NCBI GenBank assembly: GCA_022376925.1
Contig: JAIOJX010000026.1
Location: 197,942,400-198,006,399 of the forward strand
Length of the DNA: 64,000 nt
Direction of reading: 5' to 3'
Origin: Tragulus kanchil
Taxonomy: Eukaryota; Chordata; Mammalia; Artiodactyla; Tragulidae
The position numbers and the translations under genes were made by a program. The notes beneath the pieces were generated by a model. The model saw nothing but the letters and a program-made list of their open reading frames with translations, was not told the origin of the DNA and did no database searches. This document shows positions 1-9,277 of this stretch, piece by piece (the first letter of the stretch is position 1; every line of letters begins with the position of its first letter).

Positions 1-1284
1 TTCTAACTAGCAGTCCCTTAACATGCCCCCATGATAAAGACTGGGAGTGTAGGCGAGGCTAGAGTGGGTGCCGTTTGCGAGGCAGTTACTCTGGTGGACA
101 GGCTTTCCTTTTCTACTTGGCTGCCATTGAAGATGAACTAAGATCCCACATCCTACATGACCAGAAGATTTAAAAAAATATAAGCTCAGCTCGAGGCACA
201 GAAATAAATTATTCTTAATAGTAAAATGTTTTACCTTTGCCCGAGAGAATTTAGCATGCCAGTGATGACTTGTCTCTATCATCTTGTCTGTGATACTGTT
301 ATCAGAGACATGGTTTCTAGTTCAAAAATTTCCCATATTACCCGTGAGCTGGGTCACCACACATGCACAGCAGTATGCGAAACATGCATGAAGAGACACA
401 TATACATTCACAGTTGCAGGAGTTGCTCTTTCTGCCAACTTCCAACCAAAGCACAGTTTCATTCCTGTAACTAAGAAGCCTTTATAACCGATGCCAACCA
501 TCATGGGAAGAAAGGTAAACAAAACTGGGAGGATGGCATTGAAGCTGAAAGATCTGGAAGCTCCCCCTGGAGGGAGGAAATGGAAACCCACTCCAGTATT
601 CTTACCTGCAAAATCCCAAGGACAGAGGAGTCTGGCAGCCTACAGCCCATGAGTTCCCACAGTCAGACAAGGCTTTGGAGTAAACAACGGCAAGATCCAG
701 CAGAGGGAGCAGTGACCATGGATTTGCAGATGCTAAAGAGCGTGAGGCTGCTTCAATCAGACAGTGTTTAGACATACTGTTGCTTTTAAAGCCTGTTTCC
801 TCCTCCACCTTTATTTTATAGACCCTGGAGCTCCAGGTTGGTAAGCAAGTATCCAGAAGCAGATCCTGTTTAGCCCTTACCCCAAGGTTTTAGAAAGACT
901 GTTGAGGTAATCTGGAGCCAGGGGACACAAAGTCCATCTCCTTTTACGTGATTTTCGTCTTCTTCAGAGTTAGAAGCTTCCTTTAAATTCTCTCCCTTTA
1001 TTTAGTTTTCCCATGTGCCTTTTCCTTCTTGATTTCTATTTTCTCAGAGCCTGGTCAGTGGTGAGGTAGGAGCCGTTCTGCATTTCTGGGCTGCTCACTT
1101 CAGGTTAAGGACAGAGCCTGGACAGGCAGTTTCTAACTAGCAGTCCCTTAACATGCCCCCATGATAAAGACTGGGAGTGTAGGCGAGGCTAGAGTGGGTG
1201 CCGTTTGCATAAAGTGAGGGGCAGTTAACTCTGGTGGACAGGCTGAGGAGGTGCCTTTTCTACTTGGCTGCCATTGAAGATGAA
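1..1284. repeat. Direct duplication pair 1 (first copy cut by window start)
   Basis: Bases 1-138 match 1131-1284, with several small deletions in the first copy. If this follows the pattern of the other pairs, the first copy lies mostly upstream of the window and ends at 138, and the second copy runs 139-1284. Nothing in the matched sequence is a known mobile element, which argues against transposition. Probably an unmerged contig overlap. Confidence 0.7.
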
Positions 1285-1799
1285 CCAAACCACAGAAAGA
1301 CAGGTTCATGGGACCCTGGTTGGCCTTGTTGCTAACACTCTAAAGGAACACTCCAGCCCAGCTCTACAAAAGTACCATTCTATAATAAGCAAAGGAGATT
1401 GGCACCAGCTTAGTCTCCGTGGTGAGAGTGAAGGCGGGCCAGCCCTTCCTGGTCATGAACTACCTCCTCAATGGGCCGTTCTTCCTTCAGAACTCAGGAG
1501 GAAATTCCAGATACAATGAGTCCCATTAAAAGGGTGGTGTTGTTGTAACTTAGAGCAGTGTGAATTTGGCCGCATAGTTTCTTTAGCAGAATGAACTCCC
1601 CACCCTGCCCCTTGACCTGGCATCAGAAAATCCACTGCACTGTAGGTTTGTGCATCTCAGACTTCAGTGCCTGCAGGAGTCACTCAGAGAACTTGGGAAC
1701 TGCAGTTCTTGAGGAGGGCCAGAGGTTCGGAAGGGTCTAGCCTGGTTTCTCAAAGTGCAGTCCATGGGGCACCTCCTCGGCAACATCTGGGAACTTGTT
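139..1799. other. Unique non-coding DNA, no gene recognised
   Basis: Apart from the Bov-tA fragment at 561-672 this stretch shows no recognisable repeat, exon or RNA gene. The open frames are short (under 95 codons), overlap on both strands and match no family I know. Confidence 0.5.
561..672 (+). mobile_element. Bov-tA SINE fragment (body only)
   Basis: The segment carries the Bov-A body signature (an ACCCACTCCAGTATTCTT motif at about 587-604, then the GGACAGAGGAG block) but lacks the tRNA-derived head with its polymerase III boxes. It is 5'-truncated and diverged, so it is an old inactive copy. Confidence 0.8.
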
Positions 1800-1990
1800 G
1801 GGCTTCCCTACTGACTCAGATGGTAAAGAATCCACCTGTAATGAAGGAGACCTGAGTCTGATCCCTGGGTCAGGAAGGTCCCTGGAGAAGGGAATGGCAA
1901 CCCACTCCAGTATTCTTGATCGACAGAAGAGGCTTGGTGGCTACAGTCCATAGGGTCACAAAGAGTCAAAACAACTGAGCAACTAACACA
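1800..1990 (+). mobile_element. Bov-tA SINE
   Basis: It starts with the tRNA-Glu-like head (GGGCTTCC...CTCAGATGGTAAAG), continues through the ACCCACTCCAGTATTCTTG block and ends with the CACAAAGAGTC / AACTGAGCAACTAACAC 3' end typical of ruminant Bov-tA. The body has a deletion after the CAGTATTCTTG block. Short non-autonomous retroposon mobilised by BovB reverse transcriptase; non-coding. Confidence 0.9.
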
Positions 1991-2129
1991 CTTTCATAGA
2001 AGCTTGGTAGAAATGCAAAAGTGAGTTATGCAAGTGTGGTTTTTTTTTTTTTTGCTCTGTATATTAAGAGGTCCCTGATTCTGGGATGATTTTGATGATA
2101 ATGATGGTATTTTAAAATATCACTTGTGA

Positions 2130-2290
2130 AATACCTGTGGAAGGCCAGTACCTATATACTCCTTAACCCTAATACAAATAGCATTGCCTTTATTTTACAC
2201 ATAAAAAACCTGAAGCTCAAAGAGAATAAGTAACCTATCCAAAGTCAGATAGCTGGTGAGTGCCCACATCGAAGTCTACCAATTCCAAAT
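2130..2290 (-). repeat. MIR SINE, antisense, diverged
   Basis: The order 'TTTATTTTACAC..AAACCTGAAGCTCAAAGAG.. AAGTAACCTATCCAAAGTCA..AGCTGGTGAG' follows the MIR core read in reverse. This is an ancient mammalian tRNA-derived SINE, heavily mutated. A poly-T run lies just upstream at about 2040-2053. Confidence 0.65.
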
Positions 2291-2735
2291 CCTGGGCCCT
2301 CTTCCCTACTCCACACTGCAAAAACTGAGATCCCTCATCTCACCACTGACTCCCTACAAGATTCTCTGACTCCCGAGTACTTCTCCAGCCTCACCTATTG
2401 CTTGGTTTTTCACACTTGCTGAGTCTGCCTCATCTACACATGACCGTGTGCAACACAATTGGTTAAGAGCAGTCTTTCATTCTTGGAGCAGTTTCCACGT
2501 GCTTGATTCCACTGAGGGGGACATCATTGTGTCCTCTTGTCAACTGTCTAATCTTTATTTGAGAGGAAATGAGTTTATTTCTCTAATGTTTTACTAAAAC
2601 ACTTAACCTGATTTTTTTCGCATGCTGATTATTAGGTTGGTACAGAAGTAATTGAGGTTTTTGCATTGTTAAAATGTGCCTTTGATATTGGAGTACATTC
2701 TTAAATAAATATGGTTATCTTATACATCATTTTTT

Positions 2736-3059
2736 TTAAAGATTTATTTATTTATTTATTTTGGGCAGGGGTCGGGTTGGGGAGGGAGGGGAGCGGGCGG
2801 GCCACTTCTATTGGTTTTTCATTTCTCTATTTTCATCCGTCTTTGTTCTTTGGCTCCTGTGGGCCTCCCATCATGGTGGTGTCTGTCGTTGCAGAGCGCT
2901 GGCTCTGGGTGCATGCGCTCCAGAGCTCCGGCTCGATAATTGGACACATTGGTCCGGCCGCTCTGCATCATGTGGGATCTTCCCAGGCCAGGGATCGAAC
3001 CGGCGCCCCTTGCACTGCAAGGTGGTGTCCTTACCCACTGGACCACCAGGGGAAGCCCC
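2736..3059 (-). mobile_element. CHR-derived SINE, young GC-tailed type, copy 1
   Basis: In sense orientation (minus strand) it has a tRNA-Glu-like head with box A and box B motifs, a CpG-rich body, a pyrimidine-rich GC tail and a final AAATAAATAAATCTTTAAA run. It is bounded by a 15-base target duplication differing at one base (about 2720-2734 TTATACATCATTTTT and 3060-3074 TTACACATCATTTTT). It interrupts the mariner upstream of its transposase start. Confidence 0.88.
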
Positions 3060-3191
3060 TTACACATCATTTTTATGTGCATTTCTCGATTTATGTTATT
3101 TTGCTAATGACTTTTTGCTTGCTGTGTATTTTATATTTATTTTAGACAACAGAAATGGTGTTAGACAAAGAACAAATTCGAGGGATTTTCT

Positions 3192-3457
3192 CTTTTTTTG
3201 GCCACTTTTTTTGGTCTTTCATTTATTTATTTTCATCCATCTTTGTTCTTTGGCCTGTGTGAGCCACCCATTGCAGTGGCCCCTCCTGTAGCAGAGCACC
3301 AGCTCTGGGCGCATGCACTCCAGAGCACTGGTTTGTAATTGGACACACCGGTCCAGCCACTCTGCGGCCTGTGGGGTCTTCCCGTGCCAGGGATCGAACC
3401 GGCACCCCTTGCAGTGCAAGGCAGACTCTTTACCCACTGGACTACCAGGGAAGCCCC
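3192..3457 (-). mobile_element. CHR-type SINE, older short type
   Basis: An exact 13-base target duplication (CGAGGGATTTTCT at 3179-3191 and 3458-3470) brackets the element. In sense it carries the tRNA-Glu head and the GGCCAAAGAACAAAGATGG block, and ends in GTGGCC plus an A-run, without the GC-rich tail of the young type. It lies inside the mariner transposase frame, so it is younger than that transposon. Confidence 0.88.
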
Positions 3458-3492
3458 CGAGGGATTTTCTTATTTGAATTAAAAATGGGTTG

Positions 3493-3815
3493 GGCTCCCC
3501 CTGGTGGTCCAGTGGGTAAGGACACCGCCTTGCAGTGCAAGGGGCGCCGGTTCAATCCCTGGCCTGGGAAGATCCCACATGATGCAGAGCGGCCGGACCG
3601 ATGTGTCCAATTACAGAGCTGGAGCTCTGGAGCGCGTGCGTCCAGAGCCAGTGCTCTGCAACGACAGACACCACCACGATGGGAGGCCCACAGGAGCCAA
3701 AGAACAAAGACGGATGAAAATAGAGAAATGAAAAACCAATAGAAGTGGCCCACCTGCTCCCGTCCCTCCCCAGCCCGACCCCCACCCAAAATAAATAAAT
3801 AAATCTTAAAAAAAA
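3493..3815 (+). mobile_element. CHR-derived SINE, young GC-tailed type, copy 2
   Basis: Target duplication AAAAATGGGTTG is exact at 3481-3492 and 3816-3827. The head reads CTGGTGGTCCAGTGGGTAAGG. The tail is a CCCTCCCCAGCCCGACCCCC stretch followed by AATAAATAAATAAATCTT and poly-A. Only 10 bases separate it from the preceding SINE's target duplication, and the two are in opposite orientation. Confidence 0.9.
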
Positions 3816-4843
3816 AAAAATGGGTTGTAAAGCAGTAGAGACAACTCACAACATCAACAAAGCATCTGGCCCAGGAACTGCTAACGAACATTACAGTGGT
3901 GGTAGAGAAGTTTTGTAAAGGAGACGAAAGCCTTGAAGATGAGGAGCACAGTGACTGGCCATTGGAAGGTGACAATAACCAATTGAGAGCAATCATCGAA
4001 GCTGATTCTCTTACAACCACATGAGAAGTCGCAGAAGAACCAGTGTCGACCATTCTACCATTGTTCAACATTCGAAGCAAATTGGAAAGGTGAAAAAGCT
4101 TGCTAAGTGGTGCCTCATGAGCTGACCGAAAATCAAAAAACATCTTCATTTTGAAGTGTTGTCTTTTAGGCTCCGAAACAACAACAAACCATTTCTTGAT
4201 CAGATTGTGATGTGCAACAAAAAGCGGATTTTATATGACAATTGATGATGACCAGTTCAGTGGTTGGACCATGAAGATGCTCCAGAGCACTTCCCAAAGA
4301 CAAACTTGAACCATCACTGTTGGGTTTGCTGCCAGCCTGATCCACTAGAGCTTTCTGAATCCCAGCAAAACCATTATATCTGAAAGCATGCTCAGCAAAT
4401 CAATGAGATGCACTGAAAACTACAATACTTGAAGCAGGTACTGATCAACAGAAAGGGCCCAGTTCTCCATGATAGCACCCAACCACACGTTGCACAACCA
4501 ATGCTTCAAAAGTTGAACAAATTGGGCTATGATGTTTTGCCTCATTTGCTGTTTTAATCTGACCTGTCACCAACCATCCACCACTTTTTCAAACATCTTA
4601 ACAGCTTTTGGCAGGGAAATTGTTTCCATAACCAGCAGGAGGCAGAAAATGCTTTCCAAGAGTTCATTGAATCCCGAAGCATAGATTTTTATGCTACAGG
4701 AGTACAGAAACTTATTTCTTATTGACAAAAAGTGTATTGATTGTAATGGTTCCTATTTTGATTAATAAAGATGTGTTTGAGCCTAGTATAATGATTTAAA
4801 ATTCACAATCCAAAACCACAGTTATGTTTGCACCAAACTAATA

Positions 4844-5050
4844 ATTCTCTTTATATATATATATATATCCTACCTTATAAATGAAAACCTTCACCCTGCA
4901 ACATCAGATTCAAGACAGTTTTCCTGCAATTCATTTGCTGAGGAAGTATTTTCATTTTCTTATAAAAATAGACAGGTAAATCTCTTGACTGAGACTTATG
5001 AATGTCTATGGATTAGCTGCAACATTTTTCCTTAGTCTTTCTCCCAGTGC
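4844..5050. other. AT-rich unique DNA with a short TA repeat
   Basis: A (TA)n run sits at about 4852-4868. The rest has no recognised element. Copies occur near 5993-6199 and 7091-7297 because of duplication pairs 2 and 3. Confidence 0.5.
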
Positions 5051-5165
5051 CTGCCTACATTTATTCAATAAGTATTTTTTGAAAACGCGGTATATGCCAG
5101 GCATTGTGCCGGGCTTGAGACTATAGGTTTAGTAAAATATATGTGCTCCCTTGCTTCCATAGAGC
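5050..5165 (-). repeat. L2 LINE 3' end, antisense
   Basis: The order TTTATTCAATAAGTATTTT, ATGCCAGGCATTGTGCC, then CCATAGAGCTTTC follows the reverse complement of the ancient L2 3' end. Duplicate copies are at about 6199-6314 and 7297-7410. It is strongly diverged. Confidence 0.6.
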
Positions 5166-5972
5166 TTTCTTTAATTATGGTATTCTGGTAAATTGGCTTC
5201 TATTCTTATGGACTAAGTATTTTTTGAAAGCTGGAAAGGTGAAAAAGCTTGCTAAGTGGTGCCTCATGAGCTGACCGAAAATCAAAAAACATCTTCATTT
5301 TGAAGTGTTGTCTTTTAGGCTCCGAAACAACAACAAACCATTTCTTGATCAGATTGTGATGTGCAACAAAAAGCGGATTTTATATGACAATTGATGATGA
5401 CCAGTTCAGTGGTTGGACCATGAAGATGCTCCAGAGCACTTCCCAAAGACAAACTTGAACCATCACTGTTGGGTTTGCTGCCAGCCTGATCCACTAGAGC
5501 TTTCTGAATCCCAGCAAAACCATTATATCTGAAAGCATGCTCAGCAAATCAATGAGATGCACTGAAAACTACAATACTTGAAGCAGGTACTGATCAACAG
5601 AAAGGGCCCAGTTCTCCATGATAGCACCCAACCACACGTTGCACAACCAATGCTTCAAAAGTTGAACAAATTGGGCTATGATGTTTTGCCTCATTTGCTG
5701 TTTTAATCTGACCTGTCACCAACCATCCACCACTTTTTCAAACATCTTAACAGCTTTTGGCAGGGAAATTGTTTCCATAACCAGCAGGAGGCAGAAAATG
5801 CTTTCCAAGAGTTCATTGAATCCCGAAGCATAGATTTTTATGCTACAGGAGTACAGAAACTTATTTCTTATTGAAAAAAAGTGTATTGATTGTAATGGTT
5901 CCTATTTTGATTAATAAAGATGTGTTTGAGCCTAGTATAATGATTTAAAATTCACAATCCAAAACCACAGTT

Positions 5973-8127
5973 ATGTTTGCACCAAACTAATAATTCTCTT
6001 TATATATATATATATATCCTACCTTATAAATGAAAACCTTCACCCTGCAACATCAGATTCAAGACAGTTTTCCTGCAATTCATTTGCTGAGGAAGTATTT
6101 TCATTTTCTTATAAAAATAGACAGGTAAATCTCTTGACTGAGACTTATGAATGTCTATGGATTAGCTGCAACATTTTTCCTTAGTCTTTCTCCCAGTGCC
6201 TGCCTACATTTATTCAATAAGTATTTTTTGAAAACGCGGTATATGCCAGGCATTGTGCCGGGCTTGAGACTATAGGTTTAGTAAAATATATGTGCTCCCT
6301 TGCTTCCATAGAGCTTTCTTTAATTATGGTATTCTGGTAAATTGGCTTCTATTCTTATGGACTTTTTTTTTTTGTATAACAGTAGGATTGTAATCTCAAG
6401 TGTAAAGCCTGAGAAAAACAATGTAGATTTAAGGTTTTGCACCAAGGTATGGCACAGTAAAAGGAGTTGCCAGGATTTCAGAGATCTGAACTAGATTTCT
6501 TTCTCCTTCACTACGTTTCCTCCTTGTCTCTGTCTTCCGTTTTTCCTTCCTTCCTTCCTCCCTTACTTCTTCCTTTCTTTCTTTCCATCCATCCATCCAT
6601 TTCATTCCTGTGCTCATCTTTTCCCCCTCCCCTCCTCTCTTTCTCAATAAACATGCACTCAACAATGTGGTTAAAGCAGGAATCAGGCAGAAGAGAGTCG
6701 TATCTTTGCAGAGCTGAGTCTAGTGTGGGAGTCAGACCTTGGACATTTCAGCAGCTCTGAGTTGGAAGAAGATGTAGAAGGCACTATAGGCAGCTAGGCT
6801 AAGCAGGCCTAGCTTAATCTGGTTCTAAGATATAGAAAACATAAGTCCTGAAAGTTGTGTGACAATCCATTTAGTTCCTTGACTCCTTGCTGTTGTTTCT
6901 TATGACAGGTATTTTGTGTGCGTGGCGATAGAGTTGAATTAAAACAGTCCTTTTAATTCTTAAAGTTTTAATATTCTAAATAGGAGCTGTAGCACAAACA
7001 GATTTCATTATAAAAATTATGGTGGAATTAAAACCCCGTCCTTTTAATTCTTAAAGTTTTAATATTCTAAATGTTTGCACCAAACTAATAATTCTCTTTA
7101 TATATATATATATATCCTACCTTATAAAGGAAAACCTTCACCCTGCAACATCAGATTCAAGACAGTTTTCCTGCAATTCATTTGCTGAGGAAGTATTTTC
7201 ATTTTCTTATAAAATAGACAGGTAAATCTCTTGACTGAGACTTATGAATGTCTATGGATTAGCTGCAACATTTTTCCTTAGTCTTTCTCCCAGTGCCTGC
7301 CTACATTTATTCAATAAGTATTTTTTGAAAACGCGGTATATGCCAGGCATTGTGCCGGGCTTGAGACTATAGGTTTAGTAAAATATATGTGCTCCCTTGC
7401 TTCCATAGAGCTTTCTTTAATTATGGTATTCTGGTAAATTGGCTTCTATTCTTATGGACTTTTTTTTTTTGTATAACAGTAGGATTGTAATCTCAAGTGT
7501 AAAGCCTGAGAAAAACAATGTAGATTTAAGGTTTTGCACCAAGGTATGGCACAGTAAAAGGAGTTGCCAGGATTTCAGAGATCTGAACTAGATTTCTTTC
7601 TCCTTCACTACGTTTCCTCCTTGTCTCTGTCTTCCGTTTTTCCTTCCTTCCTTCCTCCCTTACTTCTTCCTTTCTTTCTTTCCATCCATCCATCCATTTC
7701 ATTCCTGTGCTCATCTTTTCCCCCTCCCCTCCTCTCTTTCTCAATAAACATGCACTCAACAATGTGGTTAAAGCAGGAATCAGGCAGAAGAGAGTCGTAT
7801 CTTTGCAGAGCTGAGTCTAGTGTGGGAGTCAGACCTTGGACATTTCAGCAGCTCTGAGTTGGAAGAAGATGTAGAAGGCACTATAGGCAGCTAGGCTAAG
7901 CAGGCCTAGCTTAATCTGGTTCTAAGATATAGAAAACATAAGTCCTGAAAGTTGTGTGACAATCCATTTAGTTCCTTGACTCCTTGCTGTTGTTTCTTAT
8001 GACAGGTATGTGTGTGTGCGTGGCGATAGAGTTGAATTAAAACAGTCCTTTTAATTCTTAAAGTTTTAATATTCTAAATAGGAGCTGTAGCACAAAAACA
8101 GATTTTTCATTATAAAAATTATGGTGG
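5973..8127. repeat. Direct duplication pair 3
   Basis: Bases 5973-7025 and 7071-8127 match at offset 1098-1102. The linker 7026-7070 is an altered copy of nearby 6937-6980 (CCTTTTAATTCTTAAAG). Because this pair overlaps pair 2, the stretch 5973-6363 exists three times (about 4824-5214, 5973-6363 and 7071-7462). Confidence 0.9.
6497..6647. repeat. Polypyrimidine tract with CTTC and CATC repeats
   Basis: About 150 bases are almost purely C/T on the plus strand, including TTCCTTCCTTCC, CTTTCTTTC and CATCCATCCATC runs. Such tracts can form triplex DNA. The duplicate copy is at about 7594-7744. Open frames through it (Ser/Phe/Pro or Lys/Arg/Glu rich) are composition artefacts. Confidence 0.85.
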
Positions 8128-8395
8128 AGCTTCCCTGGTGGTTCAGTGGGTAAAGAGTCCGCCTTGCAGTGCAAGGGGCACCGATTCAATCCCTGGCCAG
8201 GAAAGATACCATGTGCCGTGGAGTGGCATTACCTATGTGTCCAATTACCAGCCAGCACTCTGGAGCACATACACCCAGAGCTGATGCTCTGCAACAAGAG
8301 AGGCCATTGCAATGGGAGGACCACACAGGCCAAAGAATAAAAATGTATGAAAATAAATAAATAAAAAAACCAATAAAAGAGGCCAAAATTAAAAA
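8127..8395 (+). mobile_element. CHR-type SINE, older short type
   Basis: It has the tRNA-Glu head (CCTGGTGGTTCAGTGGGTAAA), a decayed box B, the GGCCAAAGAATAAAAATG block and a final GAGGCCAAAATTAAAA. On its left is AAAAATTATGGTG (8114-8126), which recurs at 8802-8814 beyond the following L1 piece, so both may belong to one insertion. Confidence 0.85.
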
Positions 8396-8402
8396 AAAAA
8401 TA

Positions 8403-8780
8403 ATGTTTTTTGCATATGTGTGGAATCTAGAAAAATGGCACTGATAAACCTATTTGCAGGGCAAGAACAGAGATGCGGATGTAGAGGATGGATTTGTGGG
8501 CATAGTAGGGGAAGGAGAGAGTTCGATAGATTGAGACAATAGTATGGAAATGTATACATTACCAAGTGCAAACCAGATAGCTAGTGGGAAGTTGCTTTAT
8601 AGCCCAAGGAGCTCAGCCTGATGCTTTGTGATGACCTAGAGGGGTGCAGTGAGGGGATTGGAATGGAGGCGCAAGGAGAGGATGTCTGTATACTTATGGC
8701 TGATTCACGTGGTTGCATGGCAGAAACCAACACAACATCGTTAAGCAATTATCCTTCAATTAAAAATATAACTTAAAAAA
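8403..8780 (+). mobile_element. L1 LINE 3' UTR, artiodactyl type, 5'-truncated
   Basis: The motifs TGTGTGGAATCTAGAAAAAT, GATAGCTAGTGGGAAG, GTGATGACCTAGAGG and GGCTGATTCACGTGG, then an ATTATCCTTCAATTAAAAAT end, follow the 3' UTR of ruminant L1 elements. It is non-coding and ends in an A-rich tail. A 20-base segment of unknown source follows, then a copy of the upstream target sequence. Confidence 0.82.
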
Positions 8781-8953
8781 GATTACTACTAGCCAGTAAT
8801 AAAAAATTATGGTGATTTTCATTTATATATAAAATACAATTAACATACAGCAAAATAAAGAGAAATATATATGCTTGTAGTATAGTACTCCTCAGAATAG
8901 ACACAAACCACTTTGAAACTAGATAATCTATCTTTCAAAATCAAAAATGTTTT

Positions 8954-9277
8954 ATGGGCTTTTCTGATGGCTCAATGGTAAAATCACAAACGTTTTCAAG
9001 GCTTCCCTGGTGGTTCAGTGGGTAAAGAGTCCGCCTTGCTCTGCAAGAGGCACTGGTTTGATTCCTGGTCCAGGAAGATCCCACGTGCCACGGAGCAGCT
9101 AGACCAGTGTGTAGAATTACGAGCCAGTGCTCTGGAGCGCATGCGCCCAAAGCCGTTGCTCTGCACCGAGAGAGGCCATTGCAATGGGAGGCCCACACAG
9201 GCCAATGAATAAAGATAGATGAAAATATACTTAAAGAAAACAATAAAAAGAGGCCAAAATTAAAAAGAAAAAAGAAA
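8954..9277 (+). mobile_element. Bov-tA head fragment followed by CHR-type SINE
   Basis: A truncated Bov-tA head lies at 8954-8983 (GGGCTTTTCTGATGGCTCAATGG). A full CHR SINE starts at about 8999 (GGCTTCCCTGGTGGTTCAG) and ends with GAGGCCAAAATTAAAAAG near 9265. AAATGTTTT occurs on both sides (8945-8953 and about 9277-9285), perhaps a shared target duplication. Confidence 0.8.

Larger units (their letters stand above)
3155..4764 (+). pseudogene. Mariner transposase pseudogene (DD34D family)
   Basis: A start at 3155 opens a frame reading M-V-L-D-K-E-Q-I-R, which is broken by SINEs at 3192 and 3493 and resumes after each. Of the three catalytic aspartates, the first is now Asn (AAC 4216-4218), the second is kept (GAT 4471-4473) and the third is Ile (ATC 4576-4578). 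The last two sites are exactly 34 residues apart, the mariner spacing. A one-base shift occurs near 4730 before the old stop at 4762-4764. Many in-frame stops remain and no 60-codon frame survives. It cannot encode an active enzyme, which would cut and paste the element at TA sites. Confidence 0.85.
2632..4841 (+). mobile_element. Hsmar1-like (cecropia) mariner DNA transposon, interrupted by three SINEs
   Basis: The left terminal inverted repeat starts TTAGGTTGGTACAGAAGTAA at 2632. The right end, ACCAAACTAA at 4832-4841, is its inverted match, and both are flanked by the TA target duplication (2630-2631 and 4842-4843). Removing the SINE insertions at 2720-3074, 3179-3470 and 3481-3827 leaves an element of about 1.28 kb, the usual mariner size. 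The transposase frame is dead. The 3' part (4084-4841) reappears at 5233-5990 in the next duplication. Related mariners are known in ruminants and primates; the exact subfamily is inferred from the ends and motifs. Confidence 0.88.
4084..6363. repeat. Direct duplication pair 2
   Basis: Bases 4084-5214 and 5233-6363 match at a constant offset of 1149, with only a few differences (for example two extra TA-type bases in the TA repeat and an A-run change near 5875). The 18-base linker 5215-5232 begins with AAGTATTTTTTGAAA, which also occurs just upstream at 5071. The pair covers the mariner 3' half, the L2 piece and AT-rich DNA. Likely an assembly overlap. Confidence 0.9.

Noticed and set aside
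3442..4149. A 235-codon open frame on the minus strand
   Set aside because: It runs antisense through a mariner fragment and a SINE. Its sequence is the reverse of known non-coding repeats.
6429..7857. Repeated Lys/Arg/Glu-rich and Ser/Phe-rich frames
   Set aside because: They are translations of the polypyrimidine tract and its duplicate.
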